The translations under genes and the position numbers were made by a program. 64,000 nt of DNA from Lachnospiraceae bacterium (GTDB lineage Bacteria > Bacillota > Clostridia > Lachnospirales > Lachnospiraceae): contig JAQVCT010000002.1 in assembly GCA_028689655.1 (NCBI GenBank), positions 124,001 to 188,000 on the forward strand, given 5' to 3'. Under the pieces are notes generated by a model. That model was not told the origin of the DNA and searched no databases. It saw only the letters and a list, made by a program, of their open reading frames with translations. The first letter of the stretch is position 1, and each line of letters begins with the position of its first letter. Positions 36,162-47,833 of this stretch are shown in pieces.

Positions 36162-36207
36162 CTTTCTATTTTTAATTCCTTTACTATAAATTCTCAACTG
36201 TATGAAT

Positions 36208-36281
36208 GGATAATCTGGTCATATTAACGTCATGCTCTGCGAGCATTCCTGACTTGATTACTCTGTAATCAAGTCATATTA
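36208..36281. repeat. Two-hairpin intergenic repeat, copy f
   Basis: A trailing half-unit (TAATCTGGTCATATT) and one full unit: hairpin A ATGCTC/GAGCAT (36232-36246) and hairpin B TTGATTAC/GTAATCAA enclosed by TGAC/GTCA (36250-36276). B stem is one base pair longer than in the other copies, with both arms changed together. Confidence 0.78.
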
Positions 36282-36283
36282 TA

Positions 36284-36596
36284 CCACACTCCACACGATC
36301 AGATATTAATAATTTATATCTAACTTCTTAAAATTCACATGACGTATTTGCGGTGTATGATCCATTCCAGTTTTACCTTTCCGGTTCTATGGTGTGATTT
36401 GACCAGATTCCGGGGAAATTCTGTATCACACATCCTTAAAATGCATAAAGTATAATAAACGATATTTTAGCGTTACAGTTCAAATCTATTCCTGTGGAGC
36501 ATATTTTATTCCTTGTGTTCCGGGAGCATTTTATTTCATGTGTATAGTTTCATCCAAATCAATGAAATTCCATATCTGTAACGTTCAGGAGATTAT
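36284..36596. other. Intergenic region upstream of the 136-residue gene
   Basis: AT-rich, without an ORF of note. It should hold the promoters of the methyltransferase gene (minus) and of the small gene at 36597 (plus), but I cannot assign either with confidence. Confidence 0.4.
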
Positions 36597-37007
36597 ATGA
36601 ATCATAACAGCATAGATGGGAATCCCCATAGAATATTACCCTTTTATATGACTTATCCCCTTCCCATGTATTACGAAGACGATAATAAAGTGATGAGAGA
36701 CCTGGAATATCTGCAGCAGCTCTATCCTGCAGAAGCGAAGAAATATCAGAAGCGCATTGCCTCCATCCTGGATAAGATCGATTACGATGGCAGTCTGATC
36801 TACGACGAATACCCGGATCGCTGGCTTCTCTATAAATTATCCAAAGATGTACTGGAAACCTTAAGATCCGAATTGGCGATAGATGATAAAGAACCTGATA
36901 TCTCCGCCGAGAAATGGGAATGGATCAGTGACCTTATTCAGATCCTTCTGTACTATGAGATCTATAAGAGACGCCACAGTCACGGCAATGGAATACTACG
37001 ATATTAA
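36597..37007 (+). CDS. Conserved-looking hypothetical protein, 136 residues
   Basis: Not recognised. The protein begins with an Asn/His-rich stretch followed by PFYMTYPLPMYYEDD and then consists of amphipathic helices with many Tyr, Trp and Leu (LQQLYPAEAKKYQKRIASILDKIDYDGSLIYDEYPDRW). There is no signal peptide, transmembrane helix or metal motif. A good ribosome binding site (CAGGAG, 5-bp spacing) precedes the ATG, and a terminator-like stem follows, so it looks like a real monocistronic gene. Its length and composition resemble small Lachnospiraceae proteins of unknown function. Confidence 0.65.
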   Translation: MNHNSIDGNPHRILPFYMTYPLPMYYEDDNKVMRDLEYLQQLYPAEAKKYQKRIASILDKIDYDGSLIYDEYPDRWLLYKLSKDVLETLRSELAIDDKEPDISAEKWEWISDLIQILLYYEIYKRRHSHGNGILRY

Positions 37008-37067
37008 TGATTGCAGTCCCATACAAATAACAGCACGCTAAAAATCGAATACTCTGCCAGCCTGCCG

Positions 37068-37099
37068 AACCGCCCGTTTTGTCAAAACACAGGGCGGTT
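37068..37099 (+). terminator. Terminator of the 136-residue gene
   Basis: AACCGCCC (37068-37075) and GGGCGGTT (37092-37099), followed by TGTTCG; the T run is weak. The loop contains GTTTTG/CAAAAC. Confidence 0.6.
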
Positions 37100-37147
37100 T
37101 GTTCGTGGGTAAAAACACCAGGCTTCTACATTGTTATTTTACCAGCC

Positions 37148-38080
37148 CTACTCCTGATATAGGGCAGCTATCTCAAGTATTCTACGTTTCATTTCTTCGC
37201 GGACATGCAATGGCTCCAGGCACTCACATTTATCCCCAAAGCTTAAGAGGATATTATAGTAGTATTCATTCTCTACGAAAGGGAAATAAACAGTGTAATG
37301 CCCTTCACCGTCTGGTAAAAAGTCTTCATATGTGCAAAAATCAAGTACCATATCCATGACTGATTTATGAATACGTATTTTAATTTTCCTTTGCATAGTT
37401 TCCAACGTTTTCCCAAAGTCTAACTTTGGTTTTTGATAATCCCCCAGTGGAAAGGTTTCATTTTCCATTTGTAGATTGGACATACGAGACACCCTGAATA
37501 AGCGAAACTCATTTCTTTTGTGGCAGTATCCCTGCAAATACCAATGGCTGCTCTTCAATACAAGCTGATAGGGCTCAACTGTTCGTGCAGTTCTATTTCC
37601 ATGGTGGGCGATATATGCAAAAGAAAGCAGCTTGCTTTCCTGCAAAGCTGTTTTTATTATTTCTAAATATGATTGTATGTTCCCGTTTCCCATCCACGGA
37701 CTTAAATCTATACATACTTGATTTACTTTTAGTTCAATATCTTTCACTTTGTCAGCAGGAACAAAACTTTTGACTTTCGCAATAGCATACAGCAATTCAT
37801 CACCTTGCATTATATTAGAAAGACTGGAAAGTCCCATCAAAAGCGCATAAAGGTCGTTTGTGGAAAAAACTTTATTATCAACTTTGTATTCCGGCATGAC
37901 CTCAAAGCCTCCGCCTACTCCCGATATTGCACGAACAGGAATCCCCGCCATGTTGATAGCGTCTATGTCACGGTAAATTGTCCGAGGCGAAACTTCAAAC
38001 ATATCTGCCAACTCCTGTGCCCCTATTCTCTTTTTATCAAGGAGTATCATAATAATGCTGACGAGCCTGTCTACTTTCAT
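37148..38080 (-). CDS. YafY/WYL-type transcriptional regulator
   Basis: A 310-residue DNA-binding protein. The N-terminal helix-turn-helix (ADMFEVSPRTIYRDIDAINMAGIPV) is of the HTH_11 type, followed by the linker GVGGGFEVMPEY and a WYL domain (about 140-220; SFAYIAHHGNRTARTVEPYQLVLKSSHWYLQGYC), then the WCX extension. WYL domains sense small ligands or nucleic acid. It is divergent from the DJ-1-family gene, with an operator-like palindrome between them, a common pairing that suggests repression of the neighbour and of itself. Confidence 0.92.
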   Translation of the reverse strand: MKVDRLVSIIMILLDKKRIGAQELADMFEVSPRTIYRDIDAINMAGIPVRAISGVGGGFEVMPEYKVDNKVFSTNDLYALLMGLSSLSNIMQGDELLYAIAKVKSFVPADKVKDIELKVNQVCIDLSPWMGNGNIQSYLEIIKTALQESKLLSFAYIAHHGNRTARTVEPYQLVLKSSHWYLQGYCHKRNEFRLFRVSRMSNLQMENETFPLGDYQKPKLDFGKTLETMQRKIKIRIHKSVMDMVLDFCTYEDFLPDGEGHYTVYFPFVENEYYYNILLSFGDKCECLEPLHVREEMKRRILEIAALYQE

Positions 38081-38118
38081 ACACTATCCACCTTCCGGTA
38101 ATTGTCTGCAATCTCTGA

Positions 38119-38142
38119 TTGTTGACATATTGCTGTCAACAA
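38119..38142. promoter_or_regulatory. Operator palindrome between WYL regulator and DJ-1-family gene
   Basis: TTGTTGACA (38119-38127) and TGTCAACAA (38134-38142) form a perfect 9-bp inverted repeat with a 6-bp centre. A TACAAT (38151-38156) follows on the plus strand. The half sites contain TTGACA, so the palindrome overlaps likely -35 elements in both directions. Likely binding site of the divergent regulator. Confidence 0.65.
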
Positions 38143-38201
38143 TTACATGGTACAATAAAAAAATAAACAAATCAATAACGCAATACCAAAGGAGGAACTT
38201 T

Positions 38202-38837
38202 ATGATTACGATCTATGTTTATGTTCTTAACACTCTGGCCGACTGGGAACCAGGTTATATTACAGCGGAATTAAATTCCAGACGTTTTTTCAAAAATGAT
38301 GCCCCCCGCATTTCTCTCAAAACCGTTGCTCATTCCAGAGAACCGGTCCATACGATGGGTGGACTGACCATTATTCCGGATTGTGTGATTGCGGATATCA
38401 CCATCAGTGAATCCAGTGTACTGATATTACCGGGCGCAAATACCTGGGACAACCCAGAACAAAGCGCTATCATAAAAAAAGCGGAGGAACTCCTATCCGT
38501 AGGTGGTACCGTATGTGCCATTTGTGGAGCTACTGTTGCATTGGCAAACTTTGGGGTATTGGATCAGCGTCCCCATACCAGTAATGGATCCGGATTTCTT
38601 GAAATGTTTGCTCCTGGTTATAAAGGAAAAAGCCACTATGTTGACGAACCATCCGTTGCGGATCATAATCTGATTACTGCAAGCGCGACGGGAGCTTTGC
38701 TGTGGGCAAAGCAAATTATTGAACATTTGGGTGTTTTTCAGCCCGATACACTGGAATTTTGGTATGAATATTTCACTACCGGCGAACCACAGTCATTTTT
38801 TGCTCTTATGCAAACGCTGCCGTCTGCCCACCAGTAA
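38202..38837 (+). CDS. DJ-1/PfpI-family (type 1 glutamine amidotransferase-like) protein
   Basis: A 211-residue cytoplasmic protein with the DJ-1/PfpI fold. The nucleophile elbow is VCAICGATVALA, with the family Cys, and GLTIIPDCVIADI precedes it. Members range from glyoxalases and chaperones to proteases; the exact role is not clear. The frame opens at 38055 but the ATG at 38202 follows GGAGG with ideal spacing. It is transcribed away from the WYL regulator. Confidence 0.86.
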   Translation: MITIYVYVLNTLADWEPGYITAELNSRRFFKNDAPRISLKTVAHSREPVHTMGGLTIIPDCVIADITISESSVLILPGANTWDNPEQSAIIKKAEELLSVGGTVCAICGATVALANFGVLDQRPHTSNGSGFLEMFAPGYKGKSHYVDEPSVADHNLITASATGALLWAKQIIEHLGVFQPDTLEFWYEYFTTGEPQSFFALMQTLPSAHQ

Positions 38838-38918
38838 GACACCATTTTAGGACAGACAGCGCGGAAGATTGGGCTGATTCCGGCATGTACAGAAACGTGC
38901 GCCACCAGGCGCACGATG

Positions 38919-38956
38919 AAAAGAGGGCAGGATGCAAAACATCCTACCCTCTTTTT
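38919..38956. terminator. Bidirectional terminator between DJ-1-family gene and atpC
   Basis: AAAAGAGGGCAGGATG (38919-38934) pairs with CATCCT and CCCTCTTTTT (to 38956), serving both convergent genes. A second stem GTGCGCC/GGCGCAC lies just before it. Confidence 0.88.
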
Positions 38957-38969
38957 GACTTTACTATTT

Positions 38970-39377
38970 CTAATCCTTGAGGACTTCGATTCTGGTGACT
39001 GCCCTTTTCAGTGCGATCTCTGCTCTCATGGTATCTGTGTTATCCGTCTTGGTACGGATACGTTCTTCGGCTCTCTCCTTTGCCTGTTCGGCACGGTTCA
39101 AGTCAATCTCCGTGGGCCACTCGATGATCTCAGCCAGGATGGTGATCCCTTCCGGGAGAATCTCAGCAAATCCAGCGTGTAATGCCGCCTCTTTTACCTC
39201 ATCTCCATTGGTAATTCTGAGAATACCGGGTGCGATGATGACGGTCGTAGGGATATGTCCCTTGTAGACGCCGATCTCACCTTCCGTGGTATTGAATTCC
39301 ACCATGGTTGCCACATTTTCATAGAATACTCTGTCCGGAGTTATGATTTTAAGTGTCATTTCATTATTCTCTGCCAT
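38970..39377 (-). CDS. atpC: ATP synthase F1 epsilon subunit
   Basis: A 135-residue subunit with the N-terminal beta-sandwich (MTLKIITPDRVFYE, VEFNTTEGEIGVYKGHIPTTVIIAPGIL) and a two-helix C-terminal hairpin (NRAEQAKERAEERIRT) that regulates ATP hydrolysis. Last gene of the ATP synthase operon, ending at a strong terminator. It follows atpD after a 150-bp gap containing CCGATTTT/AAAATCGG and GTAACC/GGTTAC stems. Confidence 0.96.
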   Translation of the reverse strand: MAENNEMTLKIITPDRVFYENVATMVEFNTTEGEIGVYKGHIPTTVIIAPGILRITNGDEVKEAALHAGFAEILPEGITILAEIIEWPTEIDLNRAEQAKERAEERIRTKTDNTDTMRAEIALKRAVTRIEVLKD

Positions 39378-39530
39378 TTGCTCACCCCTTACCTTGGAAC
39401 ATCAGCCCATTGTAAATTTGTCTTCGACTTATCATGTAACCTAACGGTTACCAGTCTCCGATTTTTACAAAATCGGGACATAAAATGAACTGACGCTGCA
39501 TGTCTTTTTTTCATAGAAAGCCTGACACAT

Positions 39531-41033
<1,503 letters not shown>

Positions 41034-41055
41034 TTTCCATGTTACAACGTTGTCA

Positions 41056-41202
41056 GCAAGGGCAGACCTCAAAAATGTCCAATGCAAAGTAAAAACATTT
41101 TGCATTATTTTTTCGATCGGCTTCGCTCGTCAAATAAATAATCTCAGAACTTCGTGTGCAAGCACCCACGTTCTGCGCTTATTTACTTGACTCTGCCCTT
41201 AC
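41056..41202. other. Stem-closed multi-hairpin element in the atpG-atpD gap
   Basis: An outer stem AAGGGCAGA (41058-41066) with TCTGCCCTT (41192-41200) encloses a TGCAAA/TTTTGCA hairpin, a CGGCTTCGCTCG hairpin and a long stem CAAATAAATAA...TTATTTACTTG that contains CAGAAC/GTTCTG. The right arm includes the atpG stop codon. No 8-bp flanking duplication is seen. Confidence 0.5.
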
Positions 41203-42074
41203 GAGATGGCAGACGCGCCACCTATAATCTCGGTAAGTTCCTGTGTGATGGAACCCTGACGTGCTCTGTTATACTGCAATGACAGTTTTGCGATCATATC
41301 TTCTGCATTGCTGGTCGCCGAATCCATTGCCTGCATTCTGGCACCATTCTCACTTGCTACTGATTCTACCATGCCACCATAGATCAGACTTGTCACATAT
41401 TTTGGTATGATGAGGTCAAGTGCTTCCTCATCCTCCGGCTCAAAGTTCATGAGCGCTGTTGCACCCTTTTCGATCTTGCTGCTATCCTCTGAATCCTGGG
41501 ACTCTTCCGGCTCCACCGGTAACAGTTTGATCAATTTGGGATCATGGACTACTGTGTTCTTGAAGGCGGTATATGCCAGATAGATCTCGCCTATCTCACC
41601 GGAGACATAGGACTCCAGCAATCGTTTGCTGATTCCCATGGCATCGGCATAGACAGGATCGTCTATCTTGTCACAATCGTCTTCTTTGATGGTATATCCG
41701 TAGCGCGCTAAGAACTCTTTTCCTTTTTTACCAAGTGCGTAAATATCTAATTCATCTTTATCAAAATTTCCTCTGGTAATCAGTTTGATAATACCGGAGT
41801 TATATCCTCCTGCCAATCCTCTGTTGGAGGTGATCACCACCACCGCCTTTCGATTGGAGGAGCCTGCCTTCAGATAAGGATGATTTACATTACTCGCTTT
41901 GGCCAATACGGAAGTCACGGTATCATACATGCAGTTAAAGTATGCTTTTGAATTCTCCGCACGTTGTCTTGCCCGTTGTAGCCTGACAGTAGAAACAAGT
42001 TTCATGGCTTTTGTAATTTGCTGCGTACTCTCGATACTGCTCTTACGCCTTTTTATATCTCTCATAGAGGCCAT
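41199..42074 (-). CDS. atpG: ATP synthase F1 gamma subunit
   Basis: A 291-residue rotary shaft subunit. The long N-terminal helix MASMRDIKRRKSSIESTQQITKAMKLVSTVRLQRA and the C-terminal QLQYNRARQGSITQELTEIIGGA are typical; an acidic insertion (PEESQDSEDSSKIEKG) lies near residue 200. AAGGTG precedes the ATG. The stop codon lies inside the right arm of the stem-closed element. Confidence 0.96.
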   Translation of the reverse strand: MASMRDIKRRKSSIESTQQITKAMKLVSTVRLQRARQRAENSKAYFNCMYDTVTSVLAKASNVNHPYLKAGSSNRKAVVVITSNRGLAGGYNSGIIKLITRGNFDKDELDIYALGKKGKEFLARYGYTIKEDDCDKIDDPVYADAMGISKRLLESYVSGEIGEIYLAYTAFKNTVVHDPKLIKLLPVEPEESQDSEDSSKIEKGATALMNFEPEDEEALDLIIPKYVTSLIYGGMVESVASENGARMQAMDSATSNAEDMIAKLSLQYNRARQGSITQELTEIIGGASAIS

Positions 42075-42103
42075 AAACTTTCACCTTACTCCTTTTTACT
42101 AAT

Positions 42104-42177
42104 TGTAATGCATGTAATTGTATGCATTACCCAGGCACATGGCTTACACGCAGTACATCTAATGCCATGTGCTCCTT
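42104..42177 (-). repeat. ATP synthase operon repeat, copy B (atpA-atpG gap)
   Basis: A GTAATGCAT/ATGCATTAC hairpin followed by GCACATGGC/GCCATGTGC pairing on the minus strand; about 80 percent like copy A, with paired changes in the first stem. Confidence 0.7.
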
Positions 42178-42191
42178 GCCATGTGTCCTTA

Positions 42192-43715
<1,524 letters not shown>

Positions 43716-43757
43716 TTAGTTATATTTAATAACGACTGTTATGTCTTACTAACGTAT

Positions 43758-43782
43758 TTGTAATGCATCTGAAAAGCGATGC
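43758..43782 (-). repeat. ATP synthase operon hairpin, copy C (atpH-atpA gap)
   Basis: GCATC/GATGC stem with flanking TTTGTAAT, closely like the first hairpin of copies A, B and D. Confidence 0.55.
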
Positions 43783-43784
43783 TT

Positions 43785-44333
43785 TTAAGCCAATTGAATC
43801 TTCAACAACTGCTTCTGCAACTCGCTTAACTTTGTGGAAATACTGCTGTCAACAACTCTGTCACCAATGCGGATCACCATTCCACCGATCAAGGATAAAT
43901 CCTCTGTGTAATGCATTTCCATGGTGTTATAACCTGTAGTTTCCAGTAATTTTTCTTCCACCTGCTTTTTCTGAATATCTGTCAAAGAAATAGCCGATGT
44001 CACATAGGCAATACCGATTCCTTTTACTTCTTTCACTTTATCAATGAAGTAGTCCAGAATGGCATTGATGTCATTGTAACGATCTTTCTCGATAATCAAG
44101 GTCAGGAATCCCAGGAACTCTTCACCGATTCTGCCTTTAAAGACATTCTCCATGATTCGTACCTTTTCTTCTTTGACTACCTTAGGATGTTTCATTAACT
44201 CTCCGAACTCTTTGTTCGCATCCAGAATCTCTTTCACACCCTGTACTTCTTCCTGAAACACATCGATTTTATTTTCTTCCACAGCAAGTTCAAATAAAGC
44301 TTCTCCATATGTTTTTGAAACTAGCTTAGCCAT
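43785..44333 (-). CDS. atpH: ATP synthase F1 delta subunit
   Basis: A 182-residue peripheral stalk subunit joining F1 to the b subunit. N-terminal helical bundle (KTYGEALFELAVEENKIDVFQEEV) and C-terminal GGMVIRIGDRVVDSSISTKLSELQKQL are diagnostic. Its start overlaps the atpF end by 13 bp. Confidence 0.95.
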   Translation of the reverse strand: MAKLVSKTYGEALFELAVEENKIDVFQEEVQGVKEILDANKEFGELMKHPKVVKEEKVRIMENVFKGRIGEEFLGFLTLIIEKDRYNDINAILDYFIDKVKEVKGIGIAYVTSAISLTDIQKKQVEEKLLETTGYNTMEMHYTEDLSLIGGMVIRIGDRVVDSSISTKLSELQKQLLKIQLA

Positions 44334-44884
44334 GTGCTTTCACCTATTTCTTTCAATGTTTCATCAATTAAACTATCCTGTACGCTGGTATCAATAGAAG
44401 CGGCTACCACTTTTCCAGCCATCATGGACGCGATGGAGATCATCTCTTTCTTCACTTCATCCACTGCTTTCTTCTTCTCAAGCTCTGCTTCCACATTCGC
44501 TCTCTGAATGATTCTTGCTGCTTCTTCCTTCGCCTCGGCTATAATATTATTCTCATTTGCCAGTGCTTTTTTACGTGCTTCGCTTAATATTTCTTCTGCT
44601 TCTTTATTAATGTCCTTTAACTTAGCTTCATACTCTTCTTTCAGCTTTGCCGCATTTTCCTGATCTGCTGCTGCATTTTCCAACTCACCTTTGATCTTAT
44701 CTTTTCTCTTATTCAGATATTCCCTTGCAGGATTAAATAACAGGTGTGACATAATGAGAAATAATGCGAACACAGCAATCATGGTAAGAATTGCGTCCAT
44801 GCCAAGCTGAAGATCCAGATCAAATAATCTTGGTTTCATTTCTGTCGCTAATATATAATTTGCACTCAGTAACGTATTCAACAC
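44321..44884 (-). CDS. atpF: ATP synthase F0 b subunit
   Basis: A 187-residue stator subunit with an N-terminal transmembrane helix (about 30-50) and a long charged coiled coil (about 55-165, e.g. KRKDKIKGELENAAADQENAAKLKEEYEAKLKD). The start is probably GTG at 44884, after AAGGAGG; an internal ATG at residue 16 would remove residues before MKPRLFDLDLQLG. Overlaps atpH by 13 bp. Confidence 0.93.
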   Translation of the reverse strand: MLNTLLSANYILATEMKPRLFDLDLQLGMDAILTMIAVFALFLIMSHLLFNPAREYLNKRKDKIKGELENAAADQENAAKLKEEYEAKLKDINKEAEEILSEARKKALANENNIIAEAKEEAARIIQRANVEAELEKKKAVDEVKKEMISIASMMAGKVVAASIDTSVQDSLIDETLKEIGESTWLS

Positions 44885-44913
44885 TTTGCCTCCTTTCAGT
44901 TTAAATTTTTAAA

Positions 44914-45014
44914 GGCAATCCCTCCTGCGGAGGAATCTAAGGAGCAGTGCCATAATTAGTCTTCACTTCGTTCAGATTGGCACTGCGTAGGTAATCCCTC
45001 CTGCGGAGGAATTA
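44914..45014 (-). repeat. Triple-hairpin element in the atpE-atpF gap
   Basis: Two copies of a small GGAGGAATT-type hairpin (ATTCCTCC with GGAGGGAT; about 44918-44936 and 44993-45012) flank a central stem GCAGTGCCA/TGGCACTGC (44945-44986). It occupies most of the 142-bp gap between two genes whose products differ about five- to tenfold in stoichiometry, so mRNA processing is plausible. Confidence 0.55.
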
Positions 45015-45020
45015 CATACA

Positions 45021-45290
<270 letters not shown>

Positions 45291-45308
45291 CTAAAATTTT
45301 ATGTTTAA

Positions 45309-46028
45309 TTAATTTTCTCCAATTGCATCTGACACATATGTCATTGTCAGCATACAGAATACATAAGTCTGAATTGCTCCTGAGAACAAGTCAAAGTATA
45401 CATGAAGTACTGCCGGCCATATAATAGCAATCTTGGATAGCAGTCCATATACCAATGCCATCATTACGGTACCAGATAAGATATTGGCAAACAAACGCAA
45501 TGATAATGAAATTGGAACTGCAATATCACCAATGATATTGATCGGTGCCCAGATCGGCCACGGGTCACATAAGCCTTTGATGACGCCAGATACTTTCTGA
45601 TGCTTGAACTTGTTAAAATGAATCAGTGTAAATGTCATAACGCCCAGCGGGAGTGTGACACCATAATCTGCTGTGGGTGGTCTAAGACCCAGCAGACCGG
45701 AAATATTACTGAAAAGGATGAAAATAAATATCGTTCCTATATAATTGCGAAACTTTAATCCATTTTTTCCCATGGTAGAATCTACCATTCCATCTAACAT
45801 CTCGACGATCATCTCCACAATATTCTGAAATGTTCCCGGTACTTCCGTTGCATGCTTAATGGCTCGATTAGCGGCAATCCCAAATCCTATGATGGTGAGC
45901 ATCACTATCAAGACGCATACATGCGTTGTTGTTATCCAGACCGTCTGACCGAATATTTCATAGGAGAAGACACCATGAATCATAAAGTCAATATCATTGC
46001 TGCCGGATAACAAAATTCCTTGTCCCAT
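45309..46028 (-). CDS. atpB: ATP synthase F0 a subunit
   Basis: A 239-residue stator membrane subunit with about six helices. The essential Arg lies in SLSLRLFANILSG, and the C-terminal half has the DLFSGAIQTYVFCMLTMTYV segment near the c ring. It precedes atpE by 30 bp. Confidence 0.95.
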   Translation of the reverse strand: MGQGILLSGSNDIDFMIHGVFSYEIFGQTVWITTTHVCVLIVMLTIIGFGIAANRAIKHATEVPGTFQNIVEMIVEMLDGMVDSTMGKNGLKFRNYIGTIFIFILFSNISGLLGLRPPTADYGVTLPLGVMTFTLIHFNKFKHQKVSGVIKGLCDPWPIWAPINIIGDIAVPISLSLRLFANILSGTVMMALVYGLLSKIAIIWPAVLHVYFDLFSGAIQTYVFCMLTMTYVSDAIGEN

Positions 46029-46065
46029 ACATTCACCTCCTTAAATAAAGTTTTGGATGGAAGGC

Positions 46066-46089
46066 AATGCATCTGAAATACGATGCATT
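46066..46089 (-). repeat. ATP synthase operon hairpin, copy D (atpI-like-atpB gap)
   Basis: AATGCATC/GATGCATT stem with a TGAAATAC loop, at the end of the atpI-like gene; similar to copies A to C. Confidence 0.6.
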
Positions 46090-46675
46090 ACAAATCTTCA
46101 TTTTTGTAAATCTTTTGCATATATTTATGGGTAAACGGCTGTAGATAAGCCGCTACTTTCAAACTCATCAGCCCTAAAAAGGCTGCCAGTGGATTCCCTA
46201 TCCGAAAATACATCATAACCCCAAGGATAATCACGATGGTAAAATAACGGGTCATGCTGTTCATGCGAATCTTTTTCTCTGCGTCTTCCCTCACAAGATC
46301 CAACGCTTTGTCTAACGACCACGCCATATGCACTGCCATAAGTACCGCCATTACAATGCCTATGAGTAGTCCAACGCTGTATCCCAATGGGTCCTTTACG
46401 AACCAGATTCCTGGGATTTCAAGTACGATGCCACAGAGGACAATTCCTGCAATAAGTTCTGCCAATACATGGGGCAGCTTTGTATATGGATCTGGATTTT
46501 CTGTCTCCCCGGTATCATTTTCCGCAGAACCGTTCCTGCCATCTGCCGCTATTGGAATCTCTTCCAAATTGCCGACACCATCCGATTCCTCTTCATCCAG
46601 TAATTCATCCATATTGTCTACTTCTTCGATATAATCTATCATTTCACGAAATTTCTTCATAATATTACAAACCAT
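46088..46675 (-). CDS. ATP synthase subunit I-like membrane protein
   Basis: A 195-residue protein: a 75-residue acidic, disordered N-terminal part (MDELLDEEESDGVGNLEEIP), then four predicted helices (LAELIAGIVLCGIVLEIPGIWF, LLIGIVMAVLMAVHMAWSL, TIVIILGVMMYFRIG, AFLGLMSLKVAAYL). Its place before atpB and its length suggest an AtpI-like assembly factor or subunit I. The start is uncertain: TTG at 46690 opens the frame, and ATG at 46675 has AGGAG only 3 bp away; I use the ATG. Confidence 0.7.
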   Translation of the reverse strand: MVCNIMKKFREMIDYIEEVDNMDELLDEEESDGVGNLEEIPIAADGRNGSAENDTGETENPDPYTKLPHVLAELIAGIVLCGIVLEIPGIWFVKDPLGYSVGLLIGIVMAVLMAVHMAWSLDKALDLVREDAEKKIRMNSMTRYFTIVIILGVMMYFRIGNPLAAFLGLMSLKVAAYLQPFTHKYMQKIYKNEDL

Positions 46676-46765
46676 GTGCTCCTTTTCCAATACAGCGATT
46701 TTCAGATGCGTTTCATAACATATGTTATTTCTTGATTTAGTGTACTACCTCTTAAATTTGATATA

Positions 46766-47059
46766 TCACTTCTTATTTGCATCGCCTGCATCGTTATTTC
46801 GGTAAATATGCTTTGCCATGATATAGATATTACGGAATCCGGCAATCGCACCTATGAAAAAGAGTCCAACCATAAAAAACGAGGTTCCTAGCCATTTGTC
46901 TAAATAGATACCTGCAAAAGAACATAGAAAAATCGGCACAATCATGTTAATGCCGAATTGTGTAATCAATGTCAGCGACTGCGCCACTTTTTTAGGATTA
47001 TTCCTGCTATTATTTCTACGGCTGTTCCCTTGTCTGCTCATACACTGAATTATATCCAT
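46766..47059 (-). CDS. atpZ: AtpZ/AtpI-family protein
   Basis: A 97-residue protein with two transmembrane helices (FGINMIVPIFLCSFAGIYLDKWLG and GLFFIGAIAGFRNIYIMAK) of the AtpZ/AtpI family, thought to help the c ring assemble or move magnesium. It is the first gene of the ATP synthase operon. Neither ATG (47059 or 47041) has a clear ribosome binding site. Confidence 0.8.
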   Translation of the reverse strand: MDIIQCMSRQGNSRRNNSRNNPKKVAQSLTLITQFGINMIVPIFLCSFAGIYLDKWLGTSFFMVGLFFIGAIAGFRNIYIMAKHIYRNNDAGDANKK

Positions 47060-47221
47060 TTTTGTTTCTAATGTCTAGCGAAATGACATATTTTACGGTT
47101 TTTTAATTTCCTTCCTTTTTTATTCTTTTTTCATTGACTTTTAGGAATGAAACGTGTAGCATTTTTTGTAATATCTATGTATTTCACAAGTAAAATCATG
47201 TGCACAATAGGAGATTTTCAT

Positions 47222-47833
47222 ATGGATTCCATTACGATCAGACTTACTAAAGCGGAGGACGCTGAACGGCTGCTGGCTATCTATGAGCCTTATGTCCTTA
47301 CCACTCCCATCACCTTTGAAGTGGTCGTTCCCACCTTATCGGATTTTCGGAACAGGATTCGCACCATCAGCGGACGATATCCCTATCTGACAGCCCTAAA
47401 GAATGATGTGATCGTGGGATATGCCTATGCCTCAGCTTTCAAGGGCCGCGCTGCTTACGACTGGTCCGTGGAGACTTCCATCTATATGGATCAGGATTAC
47501 CGTGGACATGGTGTGGGACGTATGCTCTACACTGCTTTGGAAGCCTGTCTGAAAAAACAGAATATCTGCAATGTATGTGCCTGCATCACTTATCCCAATC
47601 CCGCCAGTATCTCCTTTCACGAGGCTTTTGGGTATGGGACGGTGGCACATTTCCATAAATCCGGATATAAGTTCGGCAGTTGGCACGATATGATCTGGAT
47701 GGAGAAATTTATCGGAGAACACATGGATGAGCCTCATGCATTTGTTCCCTTTTCACAGATCTTGGAAAACAAAATAGAGGAGAAAAGCCATGGCAAATTT
47801 AACGTTATACCGCAAACGAATTATCCCAGATGA
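47222..47833 (+). CDS. GNAT acetyltransferase, phosphinothricin acetyltransferase-like
   Basis: A 203-residue GNAT enzyme of the Pat/YncA kind. The acetyl-CoA loop is in YMDQDYRGHGVGRMLYTALEA; the Asn-Pro pair NPASISFHEAFGYG and the GSWHDMIWMEK end are typical of Pat. Substrate probably an amino acid or antibiotic-like amine. The frame opens 25 codons earlier, but ATG at 47222 follows AGGAG by 8 bp. It overlaps the next gene by 44 bp. Confidence 0.9.
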   Translation: MDSITIRLTKAEDAERLLAIYEPYVLTTPITFEVVVPTLSDFRNRIRTISGRYPYLTALKNDVIVGYAYASAFKGRAAYDWSVETSIYMDQDYRGHGVGRMLYTALEACLKKQNICNVCACITYPNPASISFHEAFGYGTVAHFHKSGYKFGSWHDMIWMEKFIGEHMDEPHAFVPFSQILENKIEEKSHGKFNVIPQTNYPR

